The notes beneath the pieces were generated by a model. The model saw only the letters and a list, made by a program, of their open reading frames with translations, was not told the origin of the DNA and searched no databases. A stretch of DNA of 29,284 nucleotides from JBDLID01 sp039715055 (GTDB taxonomy: Bacteria > Desulfobacterota > Desulfobulbia > Desulfobulbales > Desulfocapsaceae). Both the position numbers and the translations under genes were made by a program. This document shows, piece by piece, positions 1-7,726 of this stretch. The stretch's first letter is position 1; every line of letters starts with the position of its first letter. The stretch spans positions 1 to 29,284 of the forward strand of contig JBDLID010000027.1 in the NCBI GenBank assembly GCA_039715055.1, read 5' to 3'.

Positions 1-1162
1 TGGCAAAGGCCGCAAAGGTAAAGGGCATGGTCTTGCCGAGTCCCCCCATCTCGGAGATATCCTTCTTATGGGCAGCGATAAAGATGGCGCCGGCACAGAA
101 GAAGAGGGTGATCTTGGAAAAACCGTGGTTGACGATGTGGATCAGGCCGCCGTCAATGCCGTTGGGGGTGAGCAGGGCCACACCGAGAATAATATAGGAG
201 AGCTGGCTGATGGTGGAGTACGCCAGCCGTTCCTTGAGATTGTTTTTCGAAAGGGCCAGTACCGAGGCCATGATCACCGTAAAGCCGACAAAGTAAGCGG
301 TGGGGATGCCCAGGTTGAGGGCATTCATGGTGTCCACACCGAAGACGTAGAGCATGGTTCTTGTTGTACAGAAGACACCGACCTTGACAACGGCGACCGC
401 ATGGAGCAGGGCGGAGACCGGGGTGGGGGCGACCATGGCGCCGGGCAGCCAGTGATGGAACGGCATGACACCGTTTTTGGCAAAACCGAACAGACAGAAG
501 ATGTAGAGCATGATCACCACCCACGACTCCGTATCGCCTGTGAACATTCCGTCCTGGATATTGTGCGGGAAGTCGAGTGTACCGGTGATCACATAGATAA
601 GGATCATCGCCGGCAGCAGAAAGGCCTTGGCGGTGGTGGTCAGGTAAACGATATATTTACGGGCGCCGTTGTAACCCTCTTCATCCTGGTGATGGGCAAC
701 CAGCGGGTAGGTGCAGACCGAGACAATCTCGTAGAAGAGATAGAGGGTGAAGAGGTTGTCGGAAAAGGCGACGCCGATGGCACCGAAGATGGCCAGGGCA
801 AAACAGGCGTTAAAACGGGTCTGGGCATGTTCGTTGTGGGCTCTCATGTAGCCCATGGAGTAGAAGACGGCAATGGTCCACAGCGATGAGGCGACAATGG
901 CAAATATCATCGACATGCCGTCCGCCCTGAGTGTCACCGAAACGCCCGGCAGGATGTTGAAGAGGTTGTAAACCAGGATCTTTCCTGAGAGCACCGCCGG
1001 AACAAGGGACAGGACGATTAAAAAGAGAATGATGGAGGCCGCAGAGGAGACACCCTCTCTTACATTCTCGTTTTTGCCGACAAACATGACGCCCAATGCA
1101 CCCAGCAGGGGCACGAGTACGGCAATGAGGAGTAGAGGAGAACTGACCGTTGTAATTTCCAT
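1..1162 (-). CDS. NuoL/NuoM/MrpD-like proton-translocating antiporter subunit of complex I (3' end cut by window edge)
   Basis: Translation from the ATG at 1162 gives a multi-spanning membrane protein beginning MEITTVSSPLLL that stays open to base 1 (387 codons visible). A mid-protein segment reading WLPGAMVAPTPVSALLHA followed by VVKVGVF is the signature of the complex I/Mrp antiporter (Proton_antipo_M) family. A conserved Glu sits in LYLFYEIVSVCTYPL and Lys residues sit in later helices, as expected for proton pumping. The gene lies 18 bases after nuoK with an AGGAAC ribosome site. The VVK-type motif and the YSMGYM segment look closer to MrpD/NuoM than to canonical NuoL, so I give no letter. 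The family is clear; which of L, M or N it replaces is not. Confidence 0.9.
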   Translation of the reverse strand, partial: MEITTVSSPLLLIAVLVPLLGALGVMFVGKNENVREGVSSAASIILFLIVLSLVPAVLSGKILVYNLFNILPGVSVTLRADGMSMIFAIVASSLWTIAVFYSMGYMRAHNEHAQTRFNACFALAIFGAIGVAFSDNLFTLYLFYEIVSVCTYPLVAHHQDEEGYNGARKYIVYLTTTAKAFLLPAMILIYVITGTLDFPHNIQDGMFTGDTESWVVIMLYIFCLFGFAKNGVMPFHHWLPGAMVAPTPVSALLHAVAVVKVGVFCTTRTMLYVFGVDTMNALNLGIPTAYFVGFTVIMASVLALSKNNLKERLAYSTISQLSYIILGVALLTPNGIDGGLIHIVNHGFSKITLFFCAGAIFIAAHKKDISEMGGLGKTMPFTFAAFA

Positions 1163-1180
1163 GACAGATGTTCCTTTTTC

Positions 1181-1507
1181 CTAACCTTGAAGGTCGACCA
1201 GGTCTTCGGTGTCGACGGATTTGTAATTTCGATAGACTGCAATGGTGATGGACAGGCCGATGGCGGCCTCCGCTGCAGCAATGGCCATGATAAACAGGGT
1301 GAATATCTGACCGATTGTCGGGTCAGGGGCGGTAAACCTGTTAAAGGCCATGATGTTTATGGAGGAGGCGACAAGGATCAACTCAGACGAGATCAGCATG
1401 CCGACCAGAGTTCTGCGTGTAACCAGACCATAAACCCCCATTCCAAAGAGGATTGCGGCCAGGAAAAGATAGGTGTTCAGGCTGTTGTGAAGGGTAAGAA
1501 TCGACAT
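1181..1507 (-). CDS. nuoK: NADH-quinone oxidoreductase subunit K
   Basis: This 108-residue, three-helix membrane protein has the usual NuoK length. The two membrane glutamates of the family are visible, E42 in SSELILVASSINIMAF and E80 in AIAAAEAAIGLSI; they belong to the proton channel next to the quinone module. The start codon follows the nuoJ stop without any gap, so the two are almost certainly translationally coupled. It extends about ten residues beyond the common C-terminus, ending in an acidic DTEDLVDLQG tail. Confidence 0.95.
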   Translation of the reverse strand: MSILTLHNSLNTYLFLAAILFGMGVYGLVTRRTLVGMLISSELILVASSINIMAFNRFTAPDPTIGQIFTLFIMAIAAAEAAIGLSITIAVYRNYKSVDTEDLVDLQG

Positions 1508-2056
1508 TTAGTTGCTCCTTCCGCGACGTGCTATGACGAGAGAGCCGATGATGGCAATGAGCAGGACAATGGAGACCAGTTCAAAGACCATGGAGTAGGT
1601 GGTGAGCAGCTCGACCCCTATTTTGGTAAGACTGCCGTCATTGATCTTTGGCATACTGGTAAATTGAGCCCTGGCAGCAAGAAAAATCATGCCGAAGGTG
1701 ACAAGACCGGCAGTGACCAAGCCCAGAGGGCCGGCCAGGACTCCTGAAGGTCCCTGCTTTTTCGACTGTTCAGGGGCCGCCAGCATGATGGCAAAGGCGA
1801 TGGTGATACAGACCGCACCCACATAGATGAGCACCTGCATCATGGCCACAAAGGGGGAGTTCAGGTAGTAATAGATTGCGGCGACACCAATGAAGCAGAC
1901 GGCAAGGCCTGCAACCGCGCGGACAAGTCTCTCAGTGTTGCAGGCGATAACTCCACCGATAATGGTGACGGCCAGCATGATGAGAAAGATAAGTCCCGCG
2001 AGTCCATCGGCAGTAAATAAGCCGGGTGCCTCTGAGACGACAGCAGTTGGGTTCAT
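1508..2056 (-). CDS. nuoJ: NADH-quinone oxidoreductase subunit J
   Basis: This 182-residue, five-helix protein matches the NuoJ (ND6) membrane subunit, including the helix-3 stretch MMQVLIYVGAVCITIAFAIML with its pi-bulge region. It sits between nuoI and nuoK in the standard order, and its ATG overlaps the nuoI stop by four bases. The N-terminus of about 20 residues before the first helix is a little longer than usual and could reflect a downstream start. The subunit couples quinone reduction to proton movement in the membrane arm. Confidence 0.93.
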   Translation of the reverse strand: MNPTAVVSEAPGLFTADGLAGLIFLIMLAVTIIGGVIACNTERLVRAVAGLAVCFIGVAAIYYYLNSPFVAMMQVLIYVGAVCITIAFAIMLAAPEQSKKQGPSGVLAGPLGLVTAGLVTFGMIFLAARAQFTSMPKINDGSLTKIGVELLTTYSMVFELVSIVLLIAIIGSLVIARRGRSN

Positions 2057-2523
2057 GAGTTTCTCTCCTTCAATCTATTGAGAAGGTCGAAATGGAAATC
2101 TTCCTTGCGGGTGGAGGCAAGGTTGTACTCTCTGGAGAATTCAATGGCATCAAAGTTGCAACTTTCAACACACTGGCCGCAGAGAGAGCAGGTGGTGAAG
2201 TTGAGATCGTAGCCGGTGAGCACCTTTTTCTTTTTGGTCTTCATCTCGCCTTTGACTTCAACCTCGACCTCAACGGTCTTGGTCGCAATCGAGATGCACC
2301 CCGATGGACAGCCGCGCTGACACATGCCGCATGCCACGCATTTTGGTGTTCCGTCCTCGTTTTCAATCAGCTCGATGTGACCGCGGTAGCGATCACTCAT
2401 GGTGATCGTCTTGTACGGGTAGGGAACAGTAACCACGGGTTTGAAAAATTCCTTGAAGGTGATGCTCATACCAACAAGAAGGCTCCACAGGCCGTGGAAA
2501 ATGTCGCTAAAATAGGCGCCCAT
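2053..2523 (-). CDS. nuoI: NADH-quinone oxidoreductase subunit I (two 4Fe-4S ferredoxin)
   Basis: This 156-residue peripheral-arm subunit carries the N6a and N6b clusters that pass electrons to NuoB. Two ferredoxin motifs are visible: C62-x2-C65-x2-C68-x3-C72-P and C112-x2-C115-x2-C118-x3-C122, the second ending in CN rather than the usual CP. A lysine/glutamate-rich insert (about residues 84-101) separates the two motifs. The N-terminal amphipathic stretch before residue 30 is typical of the membrane-contacting helix. The gene ends four bases into nuoJ and starts one base after the nuoH stop. Confidence 0.95.
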   Translation of the reverse strand: MGAYFSDIFHGLWSLLVGMSITFKEFFKPVVTVPYPYKTITMSDRYRGHIELIENEDGTPKCVACGMCQRGCPSGCISIATKTVEVEVEVKGEMKTKKKKVLTGYDLNFTTCSLCGQCVESCNFDAIEFSREYNLASTRKEDFHFDLLNRLKERNS

Positions 2524-2524
2524 A

Positions 2525-3532
2525 TCAAAATACCTTCAGTAATCCCGCTTGCAGCAGCAGGTTAAACAGGGAGATCGGGATAAGTATTTTCCAGGACAGA
2601 TTCAGCAGTCCATAGATCGTTGTTCTCGGAAAGGTCCAGCGGATCCAGATAAAGGTGAAGATCAGCATGTAGACCTTGATCAGGAAAAAGCCGACATTGC
2701 CGGGCAGCAGGCCAAGGGGACAGTGCCAGCCGCCGAGGAAAAGGATGACGGTGAGGCTGGCGCCGATGACGATGTTGGCGTACTCACCCATGAAAAACAG
2801 GCCAAATCCCATGGAGCCGTACTCGGTGTGAAAACCGGCGACCAGCTCACTTTCCGCCTCGCCAAGGTCAAACGGCGCCCGGTTGGTCTCGGCCAGCGAG
2901 CAGATAAAGAAGATGAGAAAAGAGATCGGCATCAGCGGCTGGAGGACAAAATCGTCTTTGAGGTGGACTGGGAACAGGTTCCAGTTCCAGATGCCGCCTG
3001 CCTGGGCGTTGACTATTTCCTTGAGGTCCATGGTGCCGGTCATCATGACAATGGTGATCACCGTAATCAGCATGGGCACCTCGTAGGAGATGGCCTGGGA
3101 AACGGCACGGACAGAGGCCATGACGCCATACTTGTTACGTGAACCCCAACCGGCCAGCAGGATGGACATGCCGCCCAGCGAGGCAAAGGCAAATATCATC
3201 AGCACCCCGATGTTCATGGAGTTGGCAACGATGAGCGGGCTGAAGGGGATGGTGACAAAGCTCATGATGGCCGGCACCATGGCCAGCACCGGGGCGACCA
3301 TGAACAGCGCCTTGTCGGCACCGCCAGGAATGATCAGCTGCTTGGTCATCAGTTTCAGACCGTCTGCCGGGGGCTGCAGTAACCCGAGAGGGCCGTTGAC
3401 ATTGGGACCGGGGCGGCGCTGGATGCGACCGGCGCCCCTCCGTTCGGCCCACACCAGGTAGGCGGCGTTGATTGCGGCAAAGCCGATGGCGCAGACAACC
3501 GCAATAATGACATTTAATAGTGTAAGACTCAT
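2525..3532 (-). CDS. nuoH: NADH-quinone oxidoreductase subunit H
   Basis: This 335-residue, eight-helix subunit forms the quinone-binding pocket at the junction of the two arms. Diagnostic segments are AERRGAGRIQRRPGPN near the N-terminus and ETNRAPFDLGEAESELVAGF, followed by YGSMGFGLFFMGEY, both strongly conserved in NuoH. It follows nuoD directly, where many bacteria have nuoE, nuoF and nuoG in between. Length and ends agree with the family. Confidence 0.96.
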   Translation of the reverse strand: MSLTLLNVIIAVVCAIGFAAINAAYLVWAERRGAGRIQRRPGPNVNGPLGLLQPPADGLKLMTKQLIIPGGADKALFMVAPVLAMVPAIMSFVTIPFSPLIVANSMNIGVLMIFAFASLGGMSILLAGWGSRNKYGVMASVRAVSQAISYEVPMLITVITIVMMTGTMDLKEIVNAQAGGIWNWNLFPVHLKDDFVLQPLMPISFLIFFICSLAETNRAPFDLGEAESELVAGFHTEYGSMGFGLFFMGEYANIVIGASLTVILFLGGWHCPLGLLPGNVGFFLIKVYMLIFTFIWIRWTFPRTTIYGLLNLSWKILIPISLFNLLLQAGLLKVF

Positions 3533-3544
3533 ACGACTTCTCCC

Positions 3545-4663
3545 TTACCTGTCAATCTCAGGAATAACCAAGTCAAGACTCCCCATCAGGGCGAGCGCGT
3601 CCATAATCATCATCCCCTCGCACGCCTCATCAAAGAGATGCATGTTGGAGTATGTTGGAGAGCGAAGTTTGAAACGATAGGCATTTTTACCGCCGTCACT
3701 GACGATCCTGATGCCGAAACTGCCGCGGGCCGTTTCAACCGCCTGGTAGTAGTCGCCCGCCGGCGGCTTGATAATCTTTGGCTTCTTTTTGGGCATGATC
3801 GGCCCTTCCGGAAGCTTGTCAAGCCCCTGCTCGATGATGCGCAATGACTGCTCCATCTCGTCCATGCGGACCTTGTATCGTGCCAGGGAATCACACTCGT
3901 GATAGACCGGAACGTCAAAGTCAAATTCGGGGTAGACCGAGTAGGGTTCGTTTTTACGCACGTCAAAGTCGATTCCCGATCCCCGGGCCACAGGACCGGT
4001 GGCCCCGTAACGGCGACACATATTGGCCGAGATGGGGCCGATGTCTCTCAAGCGCTGCTGGAGAATAACGTTGCCGGTGACCAGCGCGTCGTATTTTTTC
4101 AACGATTTACGCATCCTCGGAATAAAGGCCCTTGCGGCATTGACGAAATCATCGTCAACGTCATTGTAGAGCCCGCCGAAGCGGAAGTAGCAGTAGGTCA
4201 GACGTGAGCCGGTGACCGCCTCAAGCATGTCGAGGATATACTCACGATCTTCAATGGCGTACATCAGCGGAGTAAACCCGCCGAGGTCCATGACAAACGC
4301 GCCGAACCAGAAGAGGTGAGAGGCCACCCGGTTGAGTTCAACCATGATGGCGCGGACGTATTCGGCTCGTTCCGGCACCTCGATGCCCGCGGCACGCTCA
4401 ACCGCCAGTACATGGCCGTGGGTGTAGCCCATGGCGCCGAGATAGTCGAGGCGGCTGAGATTGGGGAGGACCTGCGGGTAGGTCCTGTTTTCACCCATCA
4501 GCTCATGCATGCGGTGGATATAGCCAAGCACGGTTTCCGCCTTGACGATATACTCACCATCCATTTCCATCTTTACCCGTAGAACACCATGGGTGGCAGG
4601 ATGCTGGGGCCCAACGTTTAAGGTAAAGGTTTCGCCCGGTTGGATATGAATTGGTCCACTCAT
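3545..4663 (-). CDS. nuoD: NADH-quinone oxidoreductase subunit D (49 kDa)
   Basis: This 372-residue protein is related to NiFe-hydrogenase large subunits and forms the quinone reduction site together with NuoB. The GPQHPATHGVLR motif near the N-terminus and the C-terminal SLDLVIPEIDR are typical. The ligand cysteines of hydrogenases are absent, as expected for NuoD. It is a separate gene here and not fused to nuoC as in E. coli. Its ATG overlaps the nuoC stop by four bases. The segment GYIHRMHELMGENRTYPQVL differs somewhat from the enterobacterial sequence. Confidence 0.96.
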   Translation of the reverse strand: MSGPIHIQPGETFTLNVGPQHPATHGVLRVKMEMDGEYIVKAETVLGYIHRMHELMGENRTYPQVLPNLSRLDYLGAMGYTHGHVLAVERAAGIEVPERAEYVRAIMVELNRVASHLFWFGAFVMDLGGFTPLMYAIEDREYILDMLEAVTGSRLTYCYFRFGGLYNDVDDDFVNAARAFIPRMRKSLKKYDALVTGNVILQQRLRDIGPISANMCRRYGATGPVARGSGIDFDVRKNEPYSVYPEFDFDVPVYHECDSLARYKVRMDEMEQSLRIIEQGLDKLPEGPIMPKKKPKIIKPPAGDYYQAVETARGSFGIRIVSDGGKNAYRFKLRSPTYSNMHLFDEACEGMMIMDALALMGSLDLVIPEIDR

Positions 4664-5214
4664 GGTTTGAAATCCTTTAAGAGGGGATGAAAATCGGCAT
4701 CTTCAGGGAGGAGGAGAGGGATCAGGTGCGGATGTCCTTCAAATTTGATACCGAAAAAATCGTGTGTTTCTCGCTCGTGCCAGCTGGCACCCGAGTATAT
4801 TTCTGTGATGGTGGGAACCTTTGGCTCTGAGCGCGGTGTCCGGGTACGAATGACCACCCGGCAGCGGTCAAAATCGTAGCGGCTGAAGTCGTAAACAACT
4901 TCGAGCTGCTTCTCTTTGATCCAGTCGACACCGGTGATTGACTCAATAAAAAAGTCGTTCTGGTCAAGAATCGTTACCGCCGCCTCCAGCTCACCCGGAT
5001 CAAGCTGGACATCAAGATCGTATCCATGGGCTGCGTAGTCACGCTCAAGAACTCCGTTGACACGGGGCTCTGCCTTTTTGGCAGCTTTCTTCTTTTTGTC
5101 GTCCTGCTCCTCTTCGCCTTCAGCGGCCGGAGCGGCTGCTTCTTCAACAACCGGTTCCGGCGTGGGGAAGAGGTCCTGCAGTGATTGTTTTACAGTGTCT
5201 TTTATCATCGTCAT
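4660..5214 (-). CDS. nuoC: NADH-quinone oxidoreductase subunit C (30 kDa) with charged N-terminal extension
   Basis: The C-terminal two thirds of this 184-residue protein is a standard 30-kDa subunit: the signature WHERETHDFFGIKFEGHPHL is followed by LLLPEDADFHPLLKDF. Residues about 18-50 form a low-complexity linker of Pro, Ala, Glu and Lys (APAAEGEEEQDDKKKK), which is not part of the fold. Two ATGs lie two codons apart at the start; I kept the first. The gene starts 10 bases after the nuoB stop. Confidence 0.94.
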   Translation of the reverse strand: MTMIKDTVKQSLQDLFPTPEPVVEEAAAPAAEGEEEQDDKKKKAAKKAEPRVNGVLERDYAAHGYDLDVQLDPGELEAAVTILDQNDFFIESITGVDWIKEKQLEVVYDFSRYDFDRCRVVIRTRTPRSEPKVPTITEIYSGASWHERETHDFFGIKFEGHPHLIPLLLPEDADFHPLLKDFKP

Positions 5215-5224
5215 CTATTCCTTT

Positions 5225-5743
5225 TCAGGCCTTTTCCGGATCCTTCCAGCGCTTCCAGCCGGAAACCTTGTTTTCCAGTTCCAGCATACCCTGGAGCAGG
5301 GCCTCGGGACGCGGCGGGCAGCCGGGAATGTAGATGTCCACCGGCAGGAAGGTATCGGCCCCGAGGACAATGGAGTATTGACCATCAAAGACAAAGGGGC
5401 CGCCGGAAATGGCACAGTTGCCAAGGGCGATCACCCACTTGGGTTCCGGCATCTGGTCATAGAGAGTCTTGATGCCCGGCATCATTTTTTTGGTGATGGT
5501 GCCGGCAACAATCATGACGTCTGACTGTCTTGGTGACGGACGGAAGACCTCGCAGCCGAAACGGGACATGTCAAACCTGGCACAACCGGTGGCCATCATC
5601 TCGATGGCGCAGCAGGCAATACCAAAGGTGAGCGGCCAGAAAGAGTTTACCCGGCCGACGTTAATGAGCTTGTCGGCAGTGGCAAATTGAACAACTGACG
5701 ATGGTATTTCTTCTAACGGTGAAGGTACGTTCTGCGTTCCCAC
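5225..5743 (-). CDS. nuoB: NADH-quinone oxidoreductase subunit B (N2 cluster)
   Basis: This 172-residue protein holds the terminal 4Fe-4S cluster N2, which reduces quinone. The unusual ligand set of the family is visible: the adjacent pair C44-C45 in GIACCAIEMMATG, C110 in GNCAISGG and C142 in GCPPRPEALL. Its start lies 31 bases inside the end of nuoA, a long but plausible overlap because both reading frames are well conserved there. Confidence 0.96.
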   Translation of the reverse strand: MGTQNVPSPLEEIPSSVVQFATADKLINVGRVNSFWPLTFGIACCAIEMMATGCARFDMSRFGCEVFRPSPRQSDVMIVAGTITKKMMPGIKTLYDQMPEPKWVIALGNCAISGGPFVFDGQYSIVLGADTFLPVDIYIPGCPPRPEALLQGMLELENKVSGWKRWKDPEKA

Positions 5744-6147
5744 TTGAAGACTCCCTTAATCCATGCGTATACGATTGCGAGTGATAATATTCCAACAAAA
5801 ATGACAACTTCAACGAAATCCCGCCAGACAATGCCCTTGTCGAGAAGCTCCTGGCCGTTGTAGGCCAGTGCCACGGGAAAGAGAAAAAGAACATCGACAT
5901 CAAATGCGAGGAAGATCAGCGCGTAGAGAAAAAAGACTGAGCTGTACCTGACCCAGGAGTCTCCGATGGGGACCATGCCGCATTCGACGAACTGTTTGTT
6001 CCTGTTCTCAAACTGCCTGGTGCCGCGCGGCATCATCAGGTAGACAATGGCAATGGGGCCGAGGGCAAAGGCGAGGCCGCCGAGGGCGAATGCCGTGATC
6101 CAAAGGACATTGTCACGGTAAAGAAATTCTGTGAATTGTGGCTCCAT
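5713..6147 (-). CDS. nuoA: NADH-quinone oxidoreductase subunit A
   Basis: This three-helix membrane subunit is 144 residues from the chosen start. The NuoA signature ECGMVPIGDSWVRYSSVFFL continues into a helix with FDVDVLFLFP. I chose the ATG at 6147 (MEPQFTEFLYR) because GGGAG lies 6 bases upstream. A longer reading frame to 6222 would run into the predicted -35/-10 promoter. It is the first gene of the nuo operon. Confidence 0.93.
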   Translation of the reverse strand: MEPQFTEFLYRDNVLWITAFALGGLAFALGPIAIVYLMMPRGTRQFENRNKQFVECGMVPIGDSWVRYSSVFFLYALIFLAFDVDVLFLFPVALAYNGQELLDKGIVWRDFVEVVIFVGILSLAIVYAWIKGVFKWERRTYLHR

Positions 6148-6192
6148 GGAAAACTCCCTGGTTAGTATGAAATCCGATCCAATACCATTTGC

Positions 6193-6222
6193 TTTATAGT
6201 GATGGATGGAGAGTCTTGTCAA
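6193..6222 (-). promoter_or_regulatory. Probable sigma70 promoter of the nuo operon
   Basis: On the minus strand a perfect TTGACA (6217-6222) and TATAAA (6193-6198) are separated by 18 bases. The predicted start of transcription would leave a leader of about 40 bases before nuoA. An inverted repeat lies directly upstream of the -35 element. Confidence 0.75.
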
Positions 6223-6229
6223 CTGAAAA

Positions 6230-6249
6230 ATGAATGGCTATTCATTCAT
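6230..6249. promoter_or_regulatory. Inverted repeat ATGAATG-N6-CATTCAT, candidate operator of the nuo promoter
   Basis: A perfect 7-base inverted repeat with a 6-base centre sits 7 bases upstream of the nuo -35 box. It lies in the spacer shared with the divergent LysR-family gene, where an autoregulatory or target site would be expected. It does not match the simple T-N11-A LysR consensus exactly, so the assignment is tentative. Confidence 0.4.
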
Positions 6250-6288
6250 CGTCAGGACGTAGAATTCCACATATTTTTAGATAAAATT

Positions 6289-6311
6289 GGTTACTTAATC
6301 CCTTAGTTACC
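6289..6311. promoter_or_regulatory. Imperfect dyad GGTTACTTA-N5-TTAGTTACC in the nuo/LysR spacer
   Basis: Two 9-base arms match at 7 of 9 positions when folded on each other. The dyad lies just upstream of the predicted promoter of the LysR gene and is a second candidate site for its own product. No direct evidence of binding. Confidence 0.3.
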
Positions 6312-6320
6312 TAAAAACTA

Positions 6321-6348
6321 TTGAGAAAATGTATATAAAGGATATAGT
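6321..6348 (+). promoter_or_regulatory. Probable promoter of the LysR-family gene
   Basis: TTGAGA (6321-6326) and TATAGT (6343-6348) are spaced by 16 bases in an AT-rich stretch. About 57 bases of leader precede the ATG at 6412. Confidence 0.5.
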
Positions 6349-6411
6349 GCAGAATCTCTAATCTAAAAAAACGATGATTGTTATCAATAAATTTGAACAA
6401 AGGCTCATTTC

Positions 6412-7383
6412 ATGTCTATCACATTGAGACAATTGGAAATTTTTATTGCTGTGGCTGAGACAGCCCAGGTGACCAAGGCGAGCAAAAAGCTTTTTGTAAC
6501 TCAGTCAGCTGTGTCCATGGCCCTGGCCGAGTTGGAAAATCAGCTGGGTGGATCGCTCTTTGACCGGCACGGCCGAAGCCTGCTGCTCAATGAGCGGGGG
6601 CGCTATCTTCTGCCGCTTTCAAAAGAAATTATCTGTCAAGTCAACAATGTGGAGACAATCATGTCGGAGAGGAATGATACCCTCGCCGGCCATATCGAGG
6701 TGGTGGCGAGTACCACCATCGGTGACTATATTCTGCCCTACCTGATAGGTGCGTTCAAACGCATGCATCCCGGTGTCCGTATTAATATGCTGGTCTACCA
6801 CACCCGTTATGCCGAAGACCTGCTGCTGAGCGGCAAGATGGATGTCGGCTTCGTCGAAGGACCGGTTCAGAGCCCGGATATCCTTGTCAGGCCCTGGTTT
6901 GAGGATGAGCTGGTGGTGCTTGCCGGGCCCACTGATCCGCTGGCACATAAAAAGACCTTTGATGTTGAAAGCGACTTTGCCAATACCCGCTGGATCATGC
7001 GGGAAGAGAGTTCCGGCACTGTTGCGATCTTCAGGGAAAAGATGAAAGACTATCTTGACCAGATTAATGTGGTCATGGAAATGGGGCATCCGGAGTCGAT
7101 CAAGAAAGCAGTGGAATCAGGGGTTGGTATTGCCTGCCTGTCGACGCTCACCGTCTGCCGTGAGGTCGAGCATGGCTGGCTGAAGAGTCTCAAGATTGAA
7201 GGGGTTGATATGAAGCGCCAGCTCCAGGTTGTCTCCAAGAAGGGAAGCGGCATGTCTGATGCCCTGGCCGAGTTCCTCGCCTTCTGCGACGTCATGTCCA
7301 CCTGCAGCCAGAGCAGGGCCTGCCTCTCCTCACCCTGGAAACTGCAGTCGCTGCTGGCCCAGCAATCCATTCAGAAAAAATAG
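6412..7383 (+). CDS. LysR-family transcriptional regulator, YeiE-like
   Basis: This 323-residue protein has an N-terminal winged helix-turn-helix (about residues 4-62; QSAVSMALAELENQLGGSLF) and a C-terminal LysR substrate-binding domain. From memory of E. coli YeiE, several blocks match closely: ITLRQLEIF at the start, STTIGDYILPYL at the hinge, DVGFVEGP, WFEDELVVLAGPT, and MGHPESIKKAVESGVGIACLS. YeiE-type regulators have been reported to respond to sulfite, which would make sense in a sulfate reducer, but the ligand here is inference. It is divergent from the nuo operon across a spacer with two dyads. The last 30 or so residues beyond the domain are not conserved family sequence. Confidence 0.88.
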   Translation: MSITLRQLEIFIAVAETAQVTKASKKLFVTQSAVSMALAELENQLGGSLFDRHGRSLLLNERGRYLLPLSKEIICQVNNVETIMSERNDTLAGHIEVVASTTIGDYILPYLIGAFKRMHPGVRINMLVYHTRYAEDLLLSGKMDVGFVEGPVQSPDILVRPWFEDELVVLAGPTDPLAHKKTFDVESDFANTRWIMREESSGTVAIFREKMKDYLDQINVVMEMGHPESIKKAVESGVGIACLSTLTVCREVEHGWLKSLKIEGVDMKRQLQVVSKKGSGMSDALAEFLAFCDVMSTCSQSRACLSSPWKLQSLLAQQSIQKK

Positions 7384-7451
7384 TATTTGGCAGGGTTGAA
7401 AACAGGCTTGAGCAGGTATCATTGAAAAACTGGGGACATAATACTGTTTTT
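7376..7451 (+). other. AT-rich inverted repeat after the LysR gene with a GGGGACATAATACTG segment
   Basis: AAAAATAGTATT at 7376-7387 pairs with AATACTGTTTTT at 7440-7451 (11 of 12, the odd pair being G-U in RNA). The arms flank about 50 bases. It may be a weak terminator of the LysR gene. The segment TGGGGACATAATACTG recalls sequences found beside IS200/REP-associated transposases in related bacteria, but no transposase is present. Confidence 0.3.
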
Positions 7452-7713
7452 AGGGCAAGTGATAAACAAAATGCCATGATTTTTCTGGAAAGCATTTGCA
7501 CCTCAAATTTAAAAGGCCAGGTCGACTCGTTGAAGTACCCTGTTTCCAGCAGATCTATCTGTCCAAAACCGATTCACATCTGAATTGCCACACTCCTTTA
7601 AAGAAATCTTTGGATGTCTTTCAAAGAGTCTCTAAAAAAAGTTTACAGAATGAACGAGAAACGGTATCAAGTGGAAAAAGACAGTGGTTTGTCAACGTTC
7701 ACTACTATTGATA
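7452..7713. other. Noncoding spacer before the aminotransferase gene
   Basis: No supportable gene, RNA or clear promoter was found between the inverted repeat and the ribosome site of the aminotransferase. A 71-codon open frame at 7496-7711 has no family resemblance and no good ribosome site, so I treat it as chance. Confidence 0.5.
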
Positions 7714-7726
7714 TGAGGGACAGCAG

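Noticed and set aside
68..889. 273-codon open frame on the plus strand
   Set aside because: It is antisense to the antiporter-like complex I subunit, whose translation has clear family motifs; the sense-strand codon bias creates the opposite frame.
6148..6222. Longer NuoA N-terminus
   Set aside because: The extension runs over the predicted TTGACA/TATAAA promoter and has no similarity to NuoA.
7496..7711. 71-codon open frame before the aminotransferase
   Set aside because: No ribosome site, no recognisable domain and unlikely composition.
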